A stretch of 64,000 bases of DNA, from NCBI GenBank assembly GCA_013398615.1, contig VZSR01000514.1:1793790-1857789 (forward strand), in the 5' to 3' direction. The position numbers and the translations under genes were made by a program. Shown here in pieces: positions 1 to 11,500 of the stretch; within the stretch, counting starts at the first letter, position 1, and every line of letters starts with the position of its first letter. The notes below the pieces were generated by a model. The model was not told where the DNA came from and ran no database searches. It saw only the letters and a list, made by a program, of their open reading frames with translations. This stretch comes from Brachypodius melanocephalos. Its lineage: Eukaryota; Chordata; Aves; Passeriformes; Pycnonotidae.

Positions 1-3000
1 TGAAAAGTCCAGAGATAATAGTTCTTGAGGGTGTACATATGTAGAGAGCAACTTGAGGACATTTGCCTCAGCCTATGTGATATTGCTCTGCAGTGTGACA
101 TTACCAAACCATAATATCCAGCAGTGTGCTCAGAAAGAGGCGGCTGCTGTTGTCTTTTTATTTTTTTTTTTCTGAAGGATTTCCCAGAAAATCTGTTCCT
201 TCAAAGAATGGTTCAAGCCATGTAGAAGTGGTGTTCTTCTGGAGAAATGTAATTCTCAGAACTTAATTAAATAACCTCTTGTAAAACAAGCTGCAGAAAA
301 CAAAACCACTGGGATTTGAGTGGAACTTTTCTAAACTTCTTCAAGATGTAAACTTATGCTCAGGAAAGGCCAACAAACTTAGGAGAGATCTGACCAGAGT
401 ATATGCATAACAGATCCTCCCAGCAAAGTTTTACCTTATGACAAAGCCTTTTAAATCAATTTTTTACCTCTTGTCAGCTTAACCAATGCACTGTTCCTGA
501 TACAGGAGCTGAGCTTTCTTTGGCAATTGGGTGCCGATTTGACACCACTGTTTCTGAGCAAGGCGTGGGTTTTAGATTTACAAGAAAAGCAGCAGAGGTT
601 AACATCAAATTACTTCGTAATTTGCAAGGATACCATCACTTCAAATCACAGGCATCTGCACATGTGATTGCCTGTCGTGTCTGCTATCTGTTCATATCTC
701 TGTGGGTGTTTCCCATAACCAATATGCCTGTGCATCATATGTGAGACTGGATTTTATCTGAACATTGGCTTTTCACACAGTGGCACTTTGTGAGAGTGCA
801 AAAGGGGCAAAGGGTAATTAACTTGCTTGGATTTTCTGTTCTTGCTTATGGTTATGTAATGCAATTTGGCTGATCCCTGACCTTCTTGTGCACTCCAGAC
901 ATCTGTTGCAGGTATATCTTGGTAATAAAATATCACATAGCCACCCTTATCTTCAACAGATTGTCTGAGTTTTGTGGTAGGTTCTTTATAAATACATTTG
1001 CAGGCTCTGAGAGTTCGTTCTCTCCCTTATCTGCAGCAGGCCTTGGCCTGTGTAGTTGGGCCCAGCAGCAGCAGTGTTGCATCCCAGATAATTGCTTCAT
1101 GTATAAAAGTATCCTTCTCTTGGAGATTCTTTAAGTTAAGACCGTCTGCTGTATAATTGCCTATTGACTTAACCTATTATGAAAAAAATCCATCTTCTAG
1201 GACCCCAGAAGGTATTTAGAGCAGCATTATCCCATGGAATCTAGAGGCAATAGAAGAGTAAGGAAGGTGAAAATGTTAAAGTCAATCCTGGTCACCCCAG
1301 CACTAGTGTTGTTAGTTTTGGCAAATCCTGTCTCAACAGTAAAGCCAGCTGCCATTTTGGCATCAACACAGGCAGACTTGGCACGATCCCTTCTGGCATC
1401 AAAAAAATGCTTCATGGGAGCTGGCACCAAAGCTGTGAAACAAGGGTAAGTGAGGCCCAAGGGAAACGCCAAGCAGACATGAGATGAGCTCTAAAAATAG
1501 TGAGTTGCTGTCATTTGTAGAGAAATCAAATAGCACTTTTAAGAGTAGGGCATCCAAGATCTCCATCAAGGTTGTGCTTGTAAGCATCTTGGGGACAATG
1601 CATGTCTGTGATGATGTGATCAAAGGGCACACACAGGCTGTATTTTTGGTACCCACATGGTGCAAGACTCTAAAACTAGAACAGACACTACCGTCTTGAT
1701 TCTGTGCTTAAGGGATCTTGTTACTGTCTGCAGACTCTGCCTTCTTCCCTGTCTGGAGCAGATCATCTCCTCTTGAGCCATTACCAAAGTCCTGTTTGCA
1801 TACATGGGCATCAGGAAGACAAGAGCTGTAGTGCCAAAAAGCAAGGAGCCAAGCTGGTGTCCCTGTACCACCCCGGATACACTTGCCCTCCTGAGACAGT
1901 CTCGTCAAATATTTAACAGCTGAACTCCCCACTCCCTCCTCCTCCTCCCCCTCCCAGCAGGCTTAGAGAAAGCTGAGTAGGCTTTACGTGACTTCATTAC
2001 CCACTCCAGACTAAAAGTGAAGCCTGACATCTTCATTTGGGCATCTTAGGTGCCCAAAAACCTGGGAATGCTAAAGAGGCAGAATCAACCCTATCTCTTT
2101 TGAAGCACCTAGCATCACTTCTCCATAGGGCACTTTCAACCCTTTAGTCTCTCTGTGCCTCAGTGATAAAGGACTTAAAAGCTTTTTAACACCTCTGGGC
2201 TTGGGTGGCAGATGTGGGTGTTGAAGGAGTGGTCATACAAAAGTAGATGATTGACATAGACTTTGGCATTACAGTTGTATTGGTTTGGCCACAACTCTGT
2301 TGCTGTCAAGAAAAGCATGCTGGACCTGTGGCTATCATTTTCTGCTCCATGGGGAAACAGCCGTGGGAGCAATGTCACTGAGGGCTGGAAACCTCAAGCT
2401 ACACTTAGAAAAAACTATTTTTGTCTCAGAGAAGAGCTTGGACTTTTCATTGCCACCACTCTCCCATCAGCTGAACAGCAGAGTGGGTAGCAGTGTCTGA
2501 ACAGCCTGGATGTGGTTGCTTTTATCTTTTCTGTCAGATGGGTGTTGAATAGGACTTTTCTTGGTTATGTCCTCCACAACCACCCTTTGTCTGCTCCCTG
2601 CCCTTTCCTTGAGTCCCCCTAGGATAGCTTGATACAGAAGGCAGCTTCAGAGGAAGAGATTGCTTGCTGTACAAAAGTGCAGAGGGAAGTGCTTTACTGT
2701 TGGCATTTCTTCACCCTCAAAGGAGCAGTGAAGAGGAGGACAGGCTCTCACTGAAATAGCAGATGATGGAGTGGGTAGTGGCTTCCTCTGTGGTGCACAC
2801 TACCAGGGTTTACACATGGCTTTTGGGTGCAGATGTGGCACACATTTGTACTTGTCTGCTTGGTTGACAATTCTGTTTGGGATTCAGAGTCTTGGAATCA
2901 AGAGTCAATTGGAATCAAGCGTGAGCTGTTGCTGTTGAGGCTCTCAGTAACACAGAATATTTCGAAGTGCACAGTCTCATCCTCACTGGTTAACCAGTTA

Positions 3001-6000
3001 CTCAGAAAGACAGCTAACAGCAGTGAGGTTGAAATGTACAGTCTCTATTTGCTTAACTTACTAAGCTGCAAAAGTTTTCTGCGCTTCTGAATCACTGAGC
3101 TGACAGAAGGGATGGCCTGTGGGGAAGAGGAACAACTTCTCACCACTGCAAGCCCTTGTGCTTTGTTACACATTAAAATTTATTTGCAACCAGTCTGGTT
3201 GCAGTGCTAGCTCACATGCCAGTTCCAACATGTATGGTGTCTTTTCCTGAAATTATTCTTTGCTTTCTCCAACAAAGATTAAGACAGTTTGGCCTGAAAA
3301 ACAGTAAATGCAATGAGTCCAGTGTTTTTGTTTTGTAGTTGAAGTGCATGTGGATTGGGGGACTCACTTTATCCCACTCCTAAATAATACAGTAATACTA
3401 GACAGAGTGAAAGATTTGTTTTGGGCCACTTTTCCCCTGAGCAAAAGAGTAGATATTCTAGGTCTTGCAGGTCCTGGGAAGTTGCTAGCCTGACCTCTTC
3501 TTCTTGGTCCTCTGGAACTTGTTGATGGCATTCTTGGTAAGCAGTGCCAATGCTGTATGTTACATGAACCCAGGACACCTGGTCCTCACACTGGAAAGTC
3601 ATCATGTTCTTGTAATGGTATCATTAGGGTGGGGAAGGTGCCCTTCACTCTTCAGGGATCTGCAAGTGCACAGGTGGGCAGACAGAAATGGTTTGTAGGC
3701 AGATTTAGCATTGCATTGCTCTTCCAGCATTGGTGATCTCCCAGTGTCTCGTGCTAGTTTTGCTAGCAAACAAGTCCCTTTAGAATATTTGTTGTCATGG
3801 CAGATGGGGCTTGTTGTTCCTGGATATTGTCTTATTCTAGAGAAACAGAGATCTGCTTTTACACCTTTCTCTATGGTTCTTTCCTTTTTCTTTTCTTTAT
3901 TCCTCAAACCATCTCCAAGATGGGGAAAGATAAAGTTGTTGAGGTTGCTTCTTTCACACTGTGTTTTGAGTGCGTGCCAGATTTGTGAAGTCTCAGTCCT
4001 AGCACTCAGGGCTGCAGGTTGACTAACAAAAATAGATAGCTGGTACTCCAGAAACCCTCCTCTTATCAACATGAAAATAACAGAGTGCACTGGGGCAAGT
4101 GGAAGAATAATTAGATCAGATTGTTCCAACTTTATGGTCAGCCTGTGTGTGTAGCTGCAGAACTATGGTATTAAAGTTTAATTGAGAGGACATTACACAT
4201 CATCTGTATTTACTGTTCAAAACCTCTCCCTGCCTTGGACTCTAATAGTGGAGCAACAGAGACCAGCCTCATGCTTCAAGTCTGACAGATTTCAGGTGCA
4301 CAAAATCAATTTTTGTTGCAATTGTGTTACCGTAACTGGATCTCCTCAGGGTGCATCAAAATGAGTACTCTACCTTGCTTGGTTTCCAGACCTGCTTGCA
4401 AGCATCTCCCATCAAACATGGAAAATTACTCTAAAATGGCCCAAACAACTTCCATCATGTGCTTCACTTGCATGTTATATCTGAGGTCATGAGGCACAGT
4501 GTTGGCCTGTGAAGGTACTGAGCAGCATCTTCTGCTTGACATCATGTTTGGGGCAGATGGCATGTTCTGGAGCAGTATTACAGACTGGTAATGCCTAGAA
4601 GCCTCTACTCCCTCTTTTCCAGTAGAAACCTGCTCACCGTTATTCTGTGGTGGGATCCATGCTGACATGCCAAAAAAGGATGGTTGGTGGCTGCCTAAAC
4701 AAGCAAGTTTTGAAAGTAATGTAGATCCCATAATCTGTCCTGACATTAGCACTGACTTTTCAGAGGCCTCCAGAGAGTCATCTGCTGAGGAACTGTGTGA
4801 ACAAACACACAAAACTTGCTTTTGTTTTGTTCATTTTATCTTGGATAGATGCACTCTTGTGTAGCCTCTGCAGATCTTAAATTCCAGGTTTGTATAAAGG
4901 AAGTGAACCCATGCTGAGCTTGCCTTAGAGCTGCTCTTGCTTTCATTAAAATAATTATTATTTCAGCTCTGGTTTCCCCCAAGCAGAGAGCAGTAGAAAA
5001 TTAGAAGGGTTTTCGAAATGGACGATGAGCAGCTGAAGGCTTTGGGAAAAGATTTTACGTTAAGAGGATAGGGAAGATTGATATCTTTTATAAAAAGATA
5101 GCTAACAGGTACAGGGTAATGAATGAGTGAGAAGATGGATGAGGACTTCTGTTCCCACCTGCTAATAATATGAAAGTCAAATTAGAAGGTGGTGAATTCA
5201 TTCCTGATGAAAGAAACTATTTGTTCATGACCGCTGTCTATGAAACTTACTGCCACCAGGCAGAGCTTTGGGGCAAGAACATACGAACTTTTAAAAAGGG
5301 GGTAAAAGAGTACCAGTTGGTATACAAAGCCATTACAACGATTAGGAGAACCTAGGTGTTTTGCAAAGGTTCTAAGGGTGTTGATCAGGCTTTTATAAGG
5401 GTATGAGGTATAAGGGTATGGTATCTTGTCCAGCTCTTTTTTTTTTTTTTTTCTTTCTGTCCCTCAGCAGGGTTTTTTTTCCCGTAGTCACCTCTAGCAG
5501 AGTTGTGGAGCATGTTACTGGCTGCGGTCACTCAGGGACTGCAAGAGAGGGTGGCTGCTCCTGCTGCAGTCGAATGTGGTAATGCCTGCTTGCAAACCAC
5601 CTTTTTTGTGTCAGTCTTCCCAGGATTGCCAAATTCACACATAAATTAGGATGCTTTTGCTTTTCCACCAAGTTACTGCTTTTGGTAGTCCTTCACAACT
5701 TGTCTTAGATCTAGAATGATGCTTTGCCTTTTGAGTGTGTGCTGGGGGAGACGAGTGGTTAAAGTTAGATTCCTTCTGACAGTAGGGATTTAGAAACTGC
5801 TGCATTGGCTCAGCTCTGGGATCTGCCTAGTCCAGAGCTCTGGATACCAACAGCCAAAATCGGATGTTTCAAAGGCCAGTGCAAGGCCACAGAACAGATT
5901 ACTAAAACAGAAAGCTGCCCTTTTATATCACTGGTGTTTGTCCATAGAATTGGAAAAACAAAGGTTGAGAGTTTGTTTGATCCAAGAGCACAAAAGCTGG

Positions 6001-7500
6001 AAAATCCCATTGCCTGGCTGATGCTAGTTAACGCTGATGTTTTGTATCCTCCAGGAAATTGCTTCCTTGCTTGTTTTCTCTTAGGGAAATCAGGGATGTG
6101 CTTACCTTTAAACAGCATTTTTAGATGTTTTAGATGCTTTAAGTTGGTGTAAAAATAAGGAATGCTTGTGTATAGTCTCACAGCTCAGTTGTGGAGAGGA
6201 CACACAGAAGTGGGGTTCTCATTTGGGAAACCACTCCGGGCTGGAGTGACAGGAGGCAGCAGTGGTGGTCACTGAGTGGTTCTGGCATGTGCAAAATGGG
6301 TGTCTTTTTCTGACACTGCTGAAAGCTGTCTACCTGTTGGGTGGCAAGGGGTATGTGTCCTCCTTTTTAAATTTTTTTTAAGTTTCCTCTTTATTTTTTT
6401 CCCTTCTGTTTCAAATTAGCATTTGCAAGAATTTTATGTGATTTCTCTCCCTCTTCTGAAGTACTGAAATTGCTAATAAAACTGCTGCTGACAAAGGCAT
6501 TTGGTGAACTCGCTATGGAAAAAAAAAGTATATTGCTTTCCTTGTCATATATTTTAATGTGTTGGGCTCCAAAGCCAAAGAGGCCAAAAGCCAGGGGAGT
6601 TTGTCCTCTGTCAAATATCCATGGAGTTGCTGCTGGGAAATATGGGAGCGGCAATGGTGTCCCAGTCCGTGTCCCCCCCTCCCCCTGACAGACGAGGACA
6701 GCTGCTAATTAAAGAGAAGCACGAAAAGAAGAGGTTGCTGAACTTTCAAAGTGGAGGTAGAAAAGGGAGTTAAATTTAGATTACCTTCTGCAGTGTCATC
6801 TTCTACACCGCTGTGGAACTTGCTGTACTCCTTGCTTGGGGGAGGACAAACAAGACATGCCATCCTGGGCACTGGATGATAAATTTGTTTATAAGGCTTA
6901 ATTGTCCCTTGGCATGAAAATGTGAAGTGAGCTTAAGTAGAATGAGAAACTTTTTGACATGGCTAGTCAGTTTTTCTTTGGGGAGAGGTGGATTTGAAAC
7001 TCTTCCCCTCACCTGTGTGATGCTGGAGGGGTCCAATCCTGATCCTTCTGAAATCAGGAAAGTTGTTGCTGTTTCTTTAAAGGGACAGCTGTTATCTGGA
7101 GGGGCTGAGAGTTGAACAATGCTGTGAGTCAGAAAAAGTGGAACTGTGGTGGCAGGCAGAAGGTGGCATGGAAGTGCTTTGGATCTGTGAAGGCTGCTCA
7201 GGTCCCCAGGGTCTGGAGGTACTCGAGAAACCATGGTGGTGGCTTCTAGGACTCCAGTGCTGTCCAGCAGGCAGCATCAGATTTAGCTTTCTCCTCTGAA
7301 ATAGATGAACTATCTATTTTTGCTTATCGAGATTCAATCATCACCACACTGTTGGCTCATGGCAACATTTTTAATAGCCTGCCCTCCCGATGCAGCATCC
7401 CCTTGGCAGGGGGGAGAGCACTTTCGCACTTCTGCTCCACCAGAGGTCTCTTGCAGCGACCTGCCTGGTGTTGCTCAGCAGTCTTAAGGTTCAGGGCTGC
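1..7500. other. non-coding stretch upstream of the short WBP1L first exon
   Basis: No coding exon is recognisable here. Open frames are short, lack family motifs and do not join to neighbouring exons with splice sites. By synteny with mammals, where WBP1L also has a more distant first exon encoding a longer signal-peptide-like start, this is most likely intron 1 of a long WBP1L isoform. It could also be intergenic sequence after SFXN2, but no SFXN2 exon is visible. The stretch is AT-rich with simple T runs, for example around 5,434-5,454. Confidence 0.5.
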
Positions 7501-7501
7501 C

Positions 7502-7745
7502 TCTTTTTTTCCTGTGGTGGGTTTTTTTTTTTTTTCTGGGGACGATTTTTGGGTTTTTTGTTTGGTTTTTTTTTTGTGTGTGTGTGTTGGGGTTTTTGTT
7601 GTTGTGTCTTTTTGTGTTGGAGGGTTGGTTTTGGTCTTAGTTTTGTGGTTTGGGGTGGGGGGTTTTTTCTTTCTTTTTTTTTTTCTTTTTTTTTTTTCTT
7701 TTTTTTTGGTTTGGTTCTGTTTTGTGGGTTTGTTTTTTTTTTTCA
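7502..7745 (+). repeat. T/G-only low-complexity tract upstream of WBP1L alternative exon
   Basis: About 240 bases are almost entirely T and G on the plus strand, with T runs of 6-14, a short (GT)n run near 7,577-7,589 and several G runs of 3-6. The tract ends in a long T run followed by CAG, so it resembles a strong polypyrimidine tract and splice acceptor. Such tracts are common in bird genomes. It lies about 270 bases upstream of the short WBP1L start codon. Any frame read through it gives only Phe/Val/Gly-rich (or Lys/Thr-rich antisense) peptides and is not a gene. Confidence 0.85.
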
Positions 7746-7906
7746 GAGCTGCTCGACCTGATGTCATTTCCCTCTTGCGAACACCCTGGCTGGGCTGCGT
7801 CTGAGATATGTCACAGGGAGTGGGAGGAGGAGGAGGGGGAGCCAGCGAGTGCGTGCAGTGTCCCAGGACCCTGTTTACTTAGCATTCCCAGCTGAGGAAG
7901 CCCTGG

Positions 7907-7916
7907 TTTAAATAGG
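7907..7916 (+). promoter_or_regulatory. TATA-like element before WBP1L alternative first exon (candidate)
   Basis: TTTAAATAGG lies 110 bases upstream of the short-isoform start codon at 8,017. Spacing would place a transcription start near 7,935-7,945. A TGATGTCAT motif (CRE/ATF-like) is at about 7,760-7,768. This is a motif match only; no transcript evidence is available. Confidence 0.3.
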
Positions 7917-8016
7917 ATCGGAGGAGCGGGCTGCCCACAGCAGATGAAGAAATGGTTACTGTGGGGCTTTAAATTCCTGCCTTCCCATGTGCTGGCGTGG
8001 AGGATGAGCCTGCAGA

Positions 8017-8043
8017 ATGCCTTTCCTCCTGGGTCTCAGACAG
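8017..8043 (+). CDS. WBP1L: WBP1L alternative first coding exon (MPFLLGLRQ)
   Basis: Nine codons followed directly by a GTAACC donor at 8,044. The peptide matches the start of the short human isoform as I remember it, and the exon ends in phase 0, as required by the exon at 17,712. The ATG has A at -3. Two upstream ATGs (7,944 and 8,004) are in another frame and overlap this start. Confidence 0.85.
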
Positions 8044-8533
8044 GTAACCAGCCGGCTTAAGTGCGGTGGGAGCTGCTTGCTCAGGTGCAGGATGTGACTT
8101 ATTATTTTTATTTCCCCCATCTCTAAGGATACGATTCTGACTTTCCCAAAACGGAACTGTACAATCAGCACTTCCCCACCCGTGGCGTGTGATCGGAGAG
8201 CACAGTTGTGTGAGAGACGCTTTTTATTAGCGAGGAAGGAGCAAAACTATGAGCCAGGGATAGAAACTTCCTTGTTGTTGTTGGAGGCTTTGCAGCAGAC
8301 AGACTCTTTGTGTCGTGCTCCTGTGCACTTTTTGTTTGGTTGGGTTTTAGGGTGCTTTCCACAGTCCTTAAAATGGAATTGCGTTTGCTTTTCTTAAAAA
8401 CATGCCAAACTTTGAACTGTTTGTTTGTTTGTTTTTTGTTCAGGCATTATTTTGTATGTAAAACTGTGGATTTTTTAAAAAGAAGAAAAAAAAATCCATT
8501 AAAAAACCCCAGAAAATATCCAGAAAGAGTATT

Positions 8534-8567
<34 letters not shown>

Positions 8568-11500
8568 CGTGCATGCGTCTCTTCTCTAACAAAAATCACC
8601 AAATGGAAAATGGCAACATGCTGTGACCCACAGCTTGGTGATTTTTTAAAATTGTTTTAAGAGAGTTTGAGCTTGAACAAGAAACTTGGGATAATTTAAT
8701 AGCTGGTAATACCGAGTGGAATGAGAAATGGTAGCAACTGCCCAGCTGCTCTCTGCTGGAGGAGGTGCCAACTATGTGTTCCTAGGCTGGGGAGAGCAAA
8801 CCCTTTTTTTGGTTTGGGAGGCACGTCTGTAAGTGAATCTAACTGTAAACTCTTCCCAGCACTGCTGTGATCTGTAATCCACAATAAATATATATTGAAT
8901 GATATCAGAATGCTGCTTGCAGTTTTTGCTTTAGAATTAAGTCGAAATTGGACCAGTTACCTACTTTCAGTTGTTTAGCCGCGCTAAAAACTTCAATGTG
9001 CTGCTGAGTAAACAGCGCTGTCTCTTTTTCCTTATCAGTTCAGTTTTGGTGAAACGCAGCTCTCTCCCCGCCCCCACACCACGTAATCCAAAACCAGTTT
9101 TACATAAGAAACTACCTCTAGCACAATGACCTCCTGTGATTGGTGCAATAGCTATAAATAATAGTTCACTTGTTAGCACTCAGGGCAGAGAGATTTGCCT
9201 TAAAAACTCGGAAGTGAACCGGAGGGGGAAATTCAGGCACAAAGGCTGAATGAATGGTTTTAGGTAACTCAAACTGTAGTGAGATGTAGCTGCCTCAAAT
9301 GCTGAGATTGCTTGAGACTCATGGGTGTGTTTTTCACTAAAGTTCTTGTTTTTAAATAATTCATTTTGTTTTAAAGATGTGTTCGGTGCAGTTGGGGTGC
9401 TGTATAAAGTGTAAAAGCAGAAGTTATGTGTAATTTGGCTTCATTTGCTGGAACAGTGAACATCTGGTTTGCTCAGTGGATGGATGGTGCTTTTTTCTCT
9501 GCTGGTAACTTTTCAGCATCAATAGAGGCATTTACAGGAAGCAGGAAAAAAAGGTGTAGCCTCAAGAATATAAGAGCAAAGTTCTTGACTATTTTTATCC
9601 ACTGATAGGGGATATAGTGGGAAAGAGCTGCTTGAACTTTTCTTAGTTTCAATCATTTTTAGTCTTAAATTAAATATTTGTGATTGTGTCTTGCATGCAA
9701 ATACTATTCAGAAATTTCTTTTTCCAAGGGTTGTTACTGAACAGTGCTGTTTAATTGCAAGTGTGGGATGAATTCAGGAACATCTCATCACCTCCATTGT
9801 TTCTTGGTTTTTACTTGGTACATTCAGACTGTGAACACTTGGCTGTCTGGGATGCCCTTTGTTGTTCTCATTCAACACAAGGAATTGGTGATCATGGGTT
9901 GCAAGCTCAGGGAAGAGTTGCTGAGTGGGATGCCCTCCCATGAGCTGTGTGATGAGGATGAAAGGATCAGAGTGAGACCTTTGGCTCCCCGGGACCAGCA
10001 CCCCTTGCTCTGCACCTCTGGACTGTGCTGAACAGCTGCTTTCCCTGGATCTGCCTTCATTTCTTCTTTGGGAGCCAGCAGCATTGTAGCATTGCAGATG
10101 GACTGCCAAACACCTGGTAGAAGTAAGGTGTCTGGTTGATTCTAGGGTTTTTTTATTGTTGCAGTGGGGATGATATTTAAATGCCTAAAAAGCTAGGTCA
10201 GCACTGTCTGACATCAGTGCAATGTGGGTGTTTAAAGCTCCCATCCAAGGAAACATTATTGTAGAGAATCTCTGCTTTTAGTTTTAAGTGAGCATTTCCT
10301 CTTAAAGCTGGAGGTGGAAGCTCGAACACATTCACCTAGTTCACTGCATAAATGGAAAAAGGAAAAAAAAAAAACTTTTTTTTTTTAAGGTGTTGGATTC
10401 CAGACGTTTTCAGTTTTAATTTTAACTGCTTGAGGTTTTCAGCATGGTCTTCTGTTTGTTGGTTTAAACCAACAAAATGCAAGACAGCCTCCTTAAAGCT
10501 GTAATTTCCTAGAAGTCTAGAAGTGTGTATCTTTAATGTGAGAGGGCTGAGGGCTGCAGCTGGGAAGCTTCTAGCAGGGGGTGAGGAAGTAAACATATGG
10601 TGCTTAAAACACTAATGTGTAGTTGTTGGAATCTGAAATTGAAACTTGCAGTAAACAAAAGTGAAACCAGTTCTTATCGAAGTATACCAAAGTGTCCATG
10701 ATCTGTGAAAGGGCAGTGTCCCTTTAAAGATAGCTGGAGTATTTCTCCAGGATAAATTGATGCAACAAACCAATTTGTTCCTCAGATAAAGGTTAATAAA
10801 ACCTTGGAGGTTCTGCATCTGCTAGGGGTGAGGATGGGTCTGCTGTGGCTGATTAATCATAGTGATCTAAATATAATTCTCCTGATGCTGGCATTAGCAA
10901 AGCAATAAATGTTGTGGATTAGAATTCCCATTTTGGAGATCTTTATTGTGCCTGAGACAGCTCAGAGGCATCATTCCTCCTCCACTTATTATACTTTTAA
11001 GTGTTTGGATATTTGCACATACTACACTTTTTTTTTTCCCACATTCAGCAAAACAAAATTTGTGGTGGGTGACTTATGAAGAAGCGTCCAGACTTGATTT
11101 ATTTCCTGGCCTCAGCTGTCTGTCATAAGGCAGGCTTACAGGAAACTATCCCCTGTTGTGTTGGCAGGGCCTGGCACATGAGGTTCCAGTAACTCCCAGC
11201 AGTCAGAGCCACTTTCATCTTTGGCAATCTTACATACTTCTGTTAAATTGAACCCACCAAAGACATGACACTTGCTCAGGTGGTGGATTTTTGCCTTTAT
11301 GTTCCAAAGGACTAACAAGTGTAATGTTTGTGAAGACAGGAGAGGCCTGGGGGCTTCGGTGCAGGCTCACCTGTAAGGATCCTCTGTAAGGATCTAGTGA
11401 GTTTTTATTTAAGATTAACTTTGATTAGGAACTGGGGGGTGGCTGGCAAACCAGGAAGTTGCTGTAAACCCTGTGGCAAGATTGGGCATTCCAGCCTGGT

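Noticed and set aside
5170..5355. 61-codon plus-strand frame with ordinary amino-acid composition
   Set aside because: Too short, with no recognised family and no flanking splice signals fitting a gene.
7352..7804. 150-codon plus-strand open frame and matching antisense frame over the T/G tract
   Set aside because: Composition is a direct translation of poly(T/G); there is no start context, domain or splice logic.
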